Below are positions 35,972 through 42,203 of a DNA stretch of 64,000 nt, one piece after another. The position numbers and the translations under genes are program-made. The stretch's first letter is position 1; each line of letters opens with the position of its first letter. The stretch comes from an uncultured Eubacteriales bacterium (GTDB taxonomy: Bacteria; Bacillota; Clostridia; Lachnospirales; Lachnospiraceae), in contig CASEML010000117.1 of assembly GCA_949289145.1 (NCBI GenBank), forward strand, positions 1-64,000. Direction: 5' to 3'. The notes beneath the pieces are model-generated. The model was not told where the DNA came from. It searched no databases and was given only the letters and a program-made list of their open reading frames with translations.

Positions 35972-36742
35972 TTACCATTCGCTACCGCAATTATTGCAGT
36001 GCCATTGTTTCTTTACTTTCTGTGATAATAACCCCCACATAAAAACTGAACCAGCCTTTGATGCAGTTGAGATTTTCTTAATGTCTGTGCTTTGACAGGT
36101 TGGGCATTTTGGAACATTCTGTGTATTATGTACCTCAGTATGACCAAATGTGTAATCTACATATTTTGATTGTTTTTCTCTTTCTAATTGTAATAAATAT
36201 GACCCAATATCATCATAACCACATATAGGACATGCTCTTGATGTTTCTGCAATTAGTGATGAGCAATTTGGACATTTTATTTTTTTAGTATATGAGCTTG
36301 TACCATTTCTAGATGCTGTATCTTTAGGTCTATCTATTTCAACTTTGGTTTTGTGCTTTTTAAGTTCCCCATTAACATACAATTTATATTCTACTGGTAA
36401 AGTGTCCAATTTCTTAATTAAAGGTGTTACTATATGCTCTTGCTTACCCCTAAACAAATAACAAGGGGCATTTGCTACTAATTCCAAAGCTTCAACATCT
36501 TTCAACTTAAGTGTGCTTTTCAAAGCGGTAGCAACCTGTACTTTTTTGTTTCCATAATCCAACAACTCCATGCTATATCCAGTTTCAGTCGGAATACTTT
36601 CTTCAGTAACAATAGTAGCATTTCTTTTTTCTGCTTGTTTCTCTGTATTATCAATTAATCTTAGTGGAAAACCGCAATGGATACATGCTGGTGCTTTGTC
36701 TGAAATTTCTTTGCCACATTCTGGACAATTAATGAGTGCCAT
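35972..36742 (-). CDS. Protein with three zinc ribbons, unknown function
   Basis: A 256-residue protein with zinc-ribbon pairs at the N-terminus (CPECGKEISDKAPACIHCGFP, about 6-26), the middle (CPNCSSLIAETSRACPICG, about 157-175) and the C-terminus (CPTCQSTDIKK to WHCNNCGSEW). Between the first two lies a mixed region (residues about 60-135) with VATALKSTLKLKDVEALELV. It starts behind GGGAGG on the minus strand and lies 15 bases upstream of the next gene in the unit. The function is not recognised. Confidence 0.7.
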   Translation of the reverse strand: MALINCPECGKEISDKAPACIHCGFPLRLIDNTEKQAEKRNATIVTEESIPTETGYSMELLDYGNKKVQVATALKSTLKLKDVEALELVANAPCYLFRGKQEHIVTPLIKKLDTLPVEYKLYVNGELKKHKTKVEIDRPKDTASRNGTSSYTKKIKCPNCSSLIAETSRACPICGYDDIGSYLLQLEREKQSKYVDYTFGHTEVHNTQNVPKCPTCQSTDIKKISTASKAGSVFMWGLLSQKVKKQWHCNNCGSEW

Positions 36743-36761
36743 ATTATTAACCTCCCAACAA

Positions 36762-37178
36762 TTAGTCTGTTATTTCTACAATATCAATATCTGTTTGATA
36801 TGGAATTTCTAAACTATATAGTCCTAATTTCCAAGAACCATTGCTATAAGCCTTTGTTGAGAAGTTATTCTCTTTGAGTTTTACATTTTTAATCGTAAGT
36901 GCGTATGAATACACATAATCGTTTTGATCTGTTACAAGCATAATTGTACTTAATGTAAATGACTTTTCATTGAAGAATGTTTTATCTGTATCTTCAATAG
37001 AGATGTCTTCTATATTTTCATATGTTAAACTCTCAACTTTTTCTTTTATAATATGCTTTTTCATATAATCATAGAAGCGGTCATGTTTGCTTATATAAAA
37101 TGTGTATTCTTTTCCGGTATTGGTTGCAGTTAATGTGCTCGGTGCAAATCTATATTCTTTATATGCTTTGATGTTCAT
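36762..37178 (-). CDS. Hypothetical protein, first gene of the zinc-ribbon unit
   Basis: A 138-residue soluble-looking protein rich in beta-strand stretches (KEYTFYISKHDRFYDYM, TLSTIMLVTDQNDYVYSYALTIKNVKL). No motif is recognised. The start is at 37178, with AAGGGGG serving as ribosome site and lying inside an inverted repeat that also brackets the likely promoter. It is co-oriented with two zinc-ribbon genes with 19- and 15-base gaps, so the three are a transcription unit. Confidence 0.65.
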   Translation of the reverse strand: MNIKAYKEYRFAPSTLTATNTGKEYTFYISKHDRFYDYMKKHIIKEKVESLTYENIEDISIEDTDKTFFNEKSFTLSTIMLVTDQNDYVYSYALTIKNVKLKENNFSTKAYSNGSWKLGLYSLEIPYQTDIDIVEITD

Positions 37179-37185
37179 AATAAAA

Positions 37186-37233
37186 AATCCCCCTTGTCTT
37201 ATAAGTATATATTACCACATGACAAGGGGGATT
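37186..37233 (-). promoter_or_regulatory. Inverted repeat bracketing the promoter of the zinc-ribbon unit
   Basis: A 13-base arm at 37186-37198 is the exact inverse of 37221-37233 (AATCCCCCTTGTC and GACAAGGGGGATT). Read on the minus strand, TTGTCA from one arm and TATAAG 16 bases later form a possible promoter inside the repeat, and the other arm carries the Shine-Dalgarno sequence. It could be an operator or an attenuator hairpin, since a T-rich tract follows the second arm. Confidence 0.6.
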
Positions 37234-37290
37234 GGTACTGTTATTTTCTTTCTTTAACATGGTTAATCTGATTTCTATATTCTGTTTCAA

Positions 37291-37380
37291 TTAGAAATAC
37301 GTAGGAAAAAAAACAGAAAAAATACCGCCAACAACACCTATTAATAAATTTAAGTCGATAGCATATATTTCTTTCCACAT
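37291..37380 (-). CDS. Small single-span membrane peptide (29 residues)
   Basis: A short gene with a good GGAGG site 6 bases before its ATG. The peptide starts MWKEIYAIDLN and continues with one hydrophobic span (LLIGVVGGIFSVFFP) before ending TYF. It lies between the XRE regulator and the zinc-ribbon unit on the same strand. Small hydrophobic peptides beside regulators can be toxins, signal peptides or membrane-protein regulators. Which applies is unknown. Confidence 0.5.
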   Translation of the reverse strand: MWKEIYAIDLNLLIGVVGGIFSVFFPTYF

Positions 37381-37395
37381 ATGACCCTCCAATTG

Positions 37396-38349
37396 TTACA
37401 CATATTCTTTTATCGGTATATTAAATAAGCGTATTGTATTTTCAATTTCAGCATTGTAGGTATCTTCATTAAAAGAAGGGGATGCCTTTTCTTTTTGCAT
37501 TTTATCATATTCTGAAAACAGAGTAATAATTTGTGGGCAGGTGGAACGAATGGAAATGTGCATGATTCCTTCATAAGGTGAAGGGTATTCAAGTACATTG
37601 ATACCAATTTCTTTCATATCCATCCAACATTGATGAAAATTAATATAAGCGCGTTGCATGTTTATAGAGGCATTCATAATATAGTCGAGGTTGATTGTGA
37701 AAATAGCGGATTGTTCATTTTCGACATTTGTAACGGAAGCATTAAAAACTACTTTTTCAGAATCCAATGCCAGCATGGATTTAAAGAATTCTGAAAAAGT
37801 GGAAATGCGTTTTCTGTTTTGAGATAAAAGCGAAACAGCATTAGCATAAAAGTGGTTCATAAGTTCGCTGTTTTTCTGGAGATTTTCTCCAAAGCAATAG
37901 GGATAACGTGCTTTCCATATAGCATATTCTTCTTTTTTTTCAGAAATTTTTTCGTCGGAATCGTTGATATCCGGTTGGAGTTCATTGCGTTTATTTGTCC
38001 ATTGTGCAATTCCATCTTTGATCCAGTTTGGATTAGTGTAGCCTTCACCTTCGGCAAATACAAGCTGATATACATCTTCAACTTTTTCAAAACGCATACC
38101 ATAAATATCTTCCAATTCAAAAAAGGTATGCATAACACTATTAGGATTATTGTAATCCGGCTCAAAAAGTGTGGTGGGATTGATTTCTAATGCTTCCGCA
38201 ATTTCCATCAGTTTCCCGTCCTTTGGCTTTCTTACATCATTTTCATACTGACGTATGCGGTCTCCGGTCAGTTTGACCATTGAGCCAAGCTGTGCCTGTG
38301 TCAGACCTTTTAGTGTTCGATATTTTCTAATTTTATCTCCAAGAGTCAT
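37396..38349 (-). CDS. XRE-family regulator with long C-terminal domain
   Basis: A 317-residue protein. Residues about 1-60 are a classic helix-turn-helix (LGDKIRKYRTLKGLTQAQLGSMVKLTGDRIRQYENDVRKPKDGKLMEIAEAL). The remainder is largely helical with no recognised enzymatic motif. AAAGGAG lies before the start on the minus strand. It is transcribed divergently from the excisionase-like gene. Two AGTAC-N6-GTAC sites in the shared region are candidate operators, so it is probably the element's control repressor. Confidence 0.82.
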   Translation of the reverse strand: MTLGDKIRKYRTLKGLTQAQLGSMVKLTGDRIRQYENDVRKPKDGKLMEIAEALEINPTTLFEPDYNNPNSVMHTFFELEDIYGMRFEKVEDVYQLVFAEGEGYTNPNWIKDGIAQWTNKRNELQPDINDSDEKISEKKEEYAIWKARYPYCFGENLQKNSELMNHFYANAVSLLSQNRKRISTFSEFFKSMLALDSEKVVFNASVTNVENEQSAIFTINLDYIMNASINMQRAYINFHQCWMDMKEIGINVLEYPSPYEGIMHISIRSTCPQIITLFSEYDKMQKEKASPSFNEDTYNAEIENTIRLFNIPIKEYV

Positions 38350-38450
38350 ATAAAAATCTCCTTTACGATAAGCAATTTTTATTTAATAGCATTATTGTAC
38401 CACGAATAAAGGAAAAAGTGAACAGAAAAGTTAATGACAATTAGAATTAA

Positions 38451-38519
38451 AGTACAAAAAAGTACTTGACGAAACAAAAAAGATATTATACTATAATCTA
38501 ACAAGTACAAAAATGTACG
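38451..38519. promoter_or_regulatory. Divergent control region with paired operators
   Basis: AGTAC-N6-GTACT at 38451-38466 and AGTAC-N6-GTACG at 38504-38519 flank the plus-strand promoter. That promoter has TTGACG at 38466-38471 and overlapping -10 candidates (TATACT 38487-38492, TACTAT 38489-38494). Binding of a dimeric XRE repressor at both would block transcription of the element's plus-strand genes. Confidence 0.6.
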
Positions 38520-38579
38520 CGTAGAATAGTTGCAAATGTTTTCATAATACATTGAAGTGAGGAAAGGAGGAATCAGCCT

Positions 38580-38773
38580 ATGAATAAAAAGATGTATGTA
38601 GATGTTACAGAAGTCTGTGAGGATTGGGGTGTCAGCAGAGCACAGGGCTACAAGATAATTAAGAGCTCAATGAACGGATGCTTGCCATCAATCCGAATCT
38701 TATCGTTTTGTCCGGCAAGGCAAACCGAAAGTTCTACGAGGAGAACTGTTATGGCATGGCAAAAGAAGCATAA
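38580..38773 (+). pseudogene. Excisionase-like (helix-turn-helix) gene with a single-base frameshift
   Basis: The first 28 codons encode MNKKMYVDVTEVCEDWGVSRAQGYKIIK, the usual start of small Tn916/IME-type excisionase or control proteins. Shifting the frame at about 38662 recovers the expected continuation ELNERMLAINPNLIVLSG followed by KANRKFYEENCYGMAKEA and a stop at 38771-38773. The unshifted frame runs to 38879 and gives an unrelated basic tail. One missing base (AAG-GAG to AAGAG) explains this. It may be a true disabling mutation or a sequencing error. Confidence 0.7.
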
Positions 38774-38778
38774 AAAAA

Positions 38779-38860
38779 GACCTTTCTCTGGCAAGAGAAA
38801 GGTCAGCAACACATCAGAAGCTGTGATGTATTACTCGCATATTTACTATATCACAGCTTC
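38779..38860. repeat. Two perfect hairpins between the excisionase-like gene and the initiator gene
   Basis: GACCTTTCTCT (38779-38789) pairs with AGAGAAAGGTC (38794-38804), 11 pairs. GAAGCTGTGAT (38817-38827) pairs with ATCACAGCTTC (38850-38860), 11 pairs. On the minus strand the first is followed by seven T, so it could stop antisense transcription. On the plus strand it may shape the leader of the next gene. Confidence 0.55.
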
Positions 38861-38897
38861 CCAACTTAAACAATCATAAGAGAGAAGGCGATTGATT

Positions 38898-39755
38898 ATG
38901 CCAGTATTTAAGAACAAGACGCAGGGACAGTATGTGAATGTTTACAAGGATATTTTGAAAAATCATTCATTGAGCCTGCGTGACAGGGGAATGGTGGTTA
39001 CACTGCTTTCCCTGCCGGATAATTGGGAGTTTACCATATCGGGATTGAGTAAGATTATTCCCGATGGAAAAAGTTCCATACGAGCCAGCCTGTCGCACTT
39101 AGAAGAGCTTGGATATATTTCAAGAACTCAGGAGAGAGCAGAGCGTGGTAAGTTTGGAAAGATAGCGATAGAGATTCATGAAACTCCGGTTGCACCGTTG
39201 TCTGATTTTCGGCAAACGGATAATCCGATAGCCGATAACCCGTCAGCGGGAAAACCGTCAACCGAAAATCGCACACAATATATTAATAATCAATTAAATA
39301 ATAACCAAGTGAATAATCATCCATCTATCAATCATTCAGATGAGAGCGAGGGAGGGACGGACACAGAACAGCTTAGAAAGTTTGTAGCTGAGAATATCAA
39401 GCTAGAGCAGTTTTATGAGCTGGCAGAAGGAAATGCCAGCGAACAGGAAATGATACGGGAGATATACGATACCATCTGCGACGTGGTGTGTTTTCCAAGA
39501 AAGCAGATAACGATTAAGGGTACGAGTTATCCCTGGCAGGTTGTAAAAAGCCAGTTCCTGAAGCTGAAACCGGTTCATATTGCGAATCTGTTGGAGCGAT
39601 TAGTGGATAACAGCTTGGAAATCAAGAATATGGAATCTTATCTGATATCGACGCTATATGCGGAAAGTTTGTCAGGCACATTAAAGGAGCAGGCAGATTT
39701 GCATGATGATTATCTGCGATACCTACGTGGGAATCCATATCAGAATATACAATGA
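38898..39755 (+). CDS. Replication-initiator-like helix-turn-helix protein (DUF6017 type)
   Basis: A 285-residue protein. The N-terminal winged helix (about residues 20-85) reads LSLRDRGMVVTLLSLPDNWEFTISGLSKIIPDGKSSIRASLSHLEELGYI, as in RepA-type initiators of mobile elements. A low-complexity Asn-rich linker follows (about 125-150). The helical C-terminal domain (about 155-285) resembles the DUF6017 region seen next to integrases. I choose ATG 38898. It overlaps the integrase reading frame by a few bases. Such proteins may drive autonomous replication of the excised element, which is inference. Confidence 0.75.
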   Translation: MPVFKNKTQGQYVNVYKDILKNHSLSLRDRGMVVTLLSLPDNWEFTISGLSKIIPDGKSSIRASLSHLEELGYISRTQERAERGKFGKIAIEIHETPVAPLSDFRQTDNPIADNPSAGKPSTENRTQYINNQLNNNQVNNHPSINHSDESEGGTDTEQLRKFVAENIKLEQFYELAEGNASEQEMIREIYDTICDVVCFPRKQITIKGTSYPWQVVKSQFLKLKPVHIANLLERLVDNSLEIKNMESYLISTLYAESLSGTLKEQADLHDDYLRYLRGNPYQNIQ

Positions 39756-39769
39756 AGGAGGTGCTGCTT

Positions 39770-40873
39770 ATGTCAGCAAGTAAGGATACGAAAAGAGGTA
39801 CTTGGAAAGTTTATATCAGATATAAAGACTGGCAGGGAGTCGGTCAGGTTCATACGAAACGTGGCTTTGCCACTAAGAGAGAGGCACTTGAGTATGAACG
39901 TGAATTTCTGCTAAAGAAATCAAAAGACGTCAATATGGGTTTTCCGCAGTTCGTGGAGGTCTATATGGAGGATATGAAACCGAGGTTGAAATTAAACACA
40001 TTTTTGACTAAGAAACACATTATGGAAACGAAGATTATTCCCTATTTTGAGAAGAAAAGTCTTGCGGAGATTACGGCAACGGATGTCATTCAGTGGCAGA
40101 ATCAGTTGCTTAGCATGAGAGATGAAAATGGAATCCCATATTCGCAGACTTATCTTCGCACCATTCAGAACCAGCTCAGTGCGATTTTCAATCACGCTTG
40201 TCGTTTTTACGGATTGAACGCTAATCCATCAAAACAAGCGGGAAAGATGGGAAAGGCCAAAGGAAAGGAAATGCTGTTCTGGACGAAAGAGGAATATTTG
40301 AAGTTTTCAGAGGTGATGAAAGATAAGCCAGTTTCCTATTATGCGTTTGAAGTCCTTTACTGGACAGGAATTCGTGAAGGTGAACTTCTCGCTCTTGAAA
40401 GAGGAGATTTTAACATTTCGGACAGGAAATTGACCATCAACAAATCCTATCAGCATTTGCAGGGTGAGGATTATATTACCAGTCCCAAAACGGAAAAGAG
40501 CAATCGAGTAATTGAGTTGCCGGAGTTTCTTTGCCGTGAGATGGAAGATTATTTCGGAATGCTTTACAAATGCGATGAGCATACAAGACTGTTCACATTT
40601 TCCAAAAGCTATCTGCACCACGAGATGGACAGAGGAGCAAAAGCGGCAGGGGTGAAGAGAATTAGAATTCATGATCTTAGACATTCGCATGTGGCGCACT
40701 GCATTGAGCTTGGATTTTCTCCGGTAGCGATTGCGGAGCGAATGGGACATGAAGGAATCAATATCACATTTAATTACGCTCATCTTTATCCGTCCAAACA
40801 GAAAGCACTTGCAGACAAGCTAAATGAGGACAGAGGCGATGTAGATGCAACGGAGAAAAAGGAGGCGGAGTGA
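39770..40873 (+). CDS. Tyrosine site-specific integrase
   Basis: A 367-residue recombinase. The N-terminus is an arm-binding domain (GTWKVYIRYKDWQGVGQVHTKRGFATKREALEYE), followed by the SAM-like core-binding domain (about 60-160). The catalytic domain has Arg in WTGIREGELLAL, Lys in SPKTEKSNRVIEL, HxxR in IRIHDLRHSHVAH and the last His plus Tyr in MGHEGINITFNYAHLYP. All active-site residues are present. AAGGAGG at 39755-39761 supports ATG 39770. It would insert and excise the element, and the attachment site is not proven. Confidence 0.92.
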   Translation: MSASKDTKRGTWKVYIRYKDWQGVGQVHTKRGFATKREALEYEREFLLKKSKDVNMGFPQFVEVYMEDMKPRLKLNTFLTKKHIMETKIIPYFEKKSLAEITATDVIQWQNQLLSMRDENGIPYSQTYLRTIQNQLSAIFNHACRFYGLNANPSKQAGKMGKAKGKEMLFWTKEEYLKFSEVMKDKPVSYYAFEVLYWTGIREGELLALERGDFNISDRKLTINKSYQHLQGEDYITSPKTEKSNRVIELPEFLCREMEDYFGMLYKCDEHTRLFTFSKSYLHHEMDRGAKAAGVKRIRIHDLRHSHVAHCIELGFSPVAIAERMGHEGINITFNYAHLYPSKQKALADKLNEDRGDVDATEKKEAE

Positions 40874-40875
40874 AT

Positions 40876-41097
40876 ATGATTACAGGTCGGTTAGGTTATA
40901 ACAGTGCAAATGACAGATACGGACTTTTAGTCTCTGATTTATGGGAACATGACGGCTTCCACTGCGGAGAAGTCTTGGAGGTTATGGTAGATGATAATTG
41001 GCAGAAAACCAGAATGGAGATGGGGATTGACCGTCAGTGGTATCTGGTGGGAACCCCATATTATGGAGACCTGGAATACGTCAGGGCAAGGATATAG
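40876..41097 (+). CDS. DUF5348-family small protein
   Basis: A 73-residue protein (MITGRLGYNSANDRYGLLVSDLW, CGEVLEVMVDDNWQKTRME, QWYLVGTPYYGDLEYVRARI). The compact beta-rich pattern fits the DUF5348 family commonly found in integrative mobilizable elements. ATG 40876 follows GGAGG. Function unknown. Confidence 0.75.
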   Translation: MITGRLGYNSANDRYGLLVSDLWEHDGFHCGEVLEVMVDDNWQKTRMEMGIDRQWYLVGTPYYGDLEYVRARI

Positions 41098-41109
41098 GAG
41101 GCGAATATT

Positions 41110-41484
41110 ATGGCGAAGATATACAGACGGGATAACCTTGTATCGGGTGTTACACCAAAGAAAAAGAATGAAAAGAACCGGAAACGAAGTGTAATTGTGA
41201 ACTTCAGGGTGACATCGGAGGAAAAGCGACTTATTGATGAGAGGATTGCCTTATCGGGACTTCCAAGGGCAGAGTTTTTCATTCAGAGTTGTATGCACCA
41301 GAAAGTAATCACATTTGGAAATGTGAAAACCTTTGATGCGATAAGAAAGAAAATGTTAGTGATTGATGAACATTTGCAGGCAATACAAAAATCGGAGGAG
41401 TTGGATTTGGAAATATTAGAATCTCTTCGGATGATATTGGAAATGTTTGCAGGATTAGAAAGAGAGGATGAAGTGAATGAGTAA
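41110..41484 (+). CDS. MobC-like relaxosome accessory protein
   Basis: A 124-residue basic protein with a ribbon-helix-helix N-terminal core (RSVIVNFRVTSEEKRLIDERIALSGLPRAEFFIQSCMHQ) and a helical tail. This layout is that of MobC/plasmid mobilisation proteins that help the relaxase at oriT. It lies 12 bases after DUF5348 and overlaps DUF3847 by 8 bases, upstream of the oriT-like region and relaxase. Confidence 0.8.
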   Translation: MAKIYRRDNLVSGVTPKKKNEKNRKRSVIVNFRVTSEEKRLIDERIALSGLPRAEFFIQSCMHQKVITFGNVKTFDAIRKKMLVIDEHLQAIQKSEELDLEILESLRMILEMFAGLEREDEVNE

Positions 41485-41791
41485 ATCAACAAAAAGTTAT
41501 GAAGAGCGTTTGCTTGAAATGGAAAGACGAGAGCAGGAAAGTCTTGAAAAAGCAAAGAAATATGCAGCACAGAAACGGGAATTACAGAAGCGGCAGAAAG
41601 CCGAAGAGAGTAAAAAACGTACACACAGACTTTGCGTGATTGGTGGTGCGGTGGAATCGGTGCTGGGCTATCCGATTGAGGAAGAAGATATTCCGAAGCT
41701 GATAGGTTTTCTAAAACGACAGGAAGCAAATGGAAGATATTTTTCTAAGGCAATGCAGAAGGAGCAGATACCGGAAACGGAGGAAGTGTAA
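41477..41791 (+). CDS. DUF3847-family protein
   Basis: A 104-residue, largely helical and charged protein (ERLLEMERREQESLEKAKKYAAQKRELQKRQKAEESKKRTHRLCVIGGAVESVLGYPIEEEDIPKLIGFL). This composition and its position between MobC and the relaxase match DUF3847 of Firmicutes mobilisable elements. It probably contributes to DNA processing, which is inference. Confidence 0.75.
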   Translation: MSKSTKSYEERLLEMERREQESLEKAKKYAAQKRELQKRQKAEESKKRTHRLCVIGGAVESVLGYPIEEEDIPKLIGFLKRQEANGRYFSKAMQKEQIPETEEV

Positions 41792-42180
41792 TGGCAGAGG
41801 GGTTAGATTTTCTAATCCCTTCATTGCTCTTTATGAAGGGCGCACTTATAGACAACCAGAGGTCGTCTAATAAGTTTGCCGCAAGCGGCAACCGGTCTGC
41901 GCTTCGCTTGCCGGGCTCGTTCCGTCGGCGGGGCTTTCAGCCGGACCATTTCATGGAGACCAGCCTGTGCGGCTGGGCGCACTCTCCGAGGGGCACTTCG
42001 TGCAGACCTGCTCATGCCGCAGGAGGCACTCTTACGCAGAGGGCGTTCCTGCAAATGTTGTATTAGCACATCAATAGTAGTTTCGTGTGTTTATCGCATT
42101 ATAGCGGTTCATGCAAGCAATCGCTGCAATGCATGTTTTATCATATTGATATTTGCATTTGCAAGAAATCAATGCCGGAT
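41792..42180 (+). other. oriT-like region with inverted repeats
   Basis: A 390-base stretch ahead of the relaxase is much richer in GC than its surroundings from about 41870 to 42060. It contains a hairpin at 41799-41819 (GGGGTTAGA/TCTAATCCC), a second of CTTCAT/ATGAAG, and then the conserved-looking GCGCACTTATAGACAACC. These are typical of nic regions near MobP relaxases. A 91-codon open frame spans the region, but its composition and context argue against a protein. The nick position is not determined. Confidence 0.5.
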
Positions 42181-42203
42181 ACGGCAGAAAGGGGGAAGGT
42201 GAT

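Noticed and set aside
41791..42066. Arg/Gly/Ser-rich 91-residue reading frame before the relaxase
   Set aside because: It covers the GC-rich oriT-like region with inverted repeats and has no protein-like pattern.
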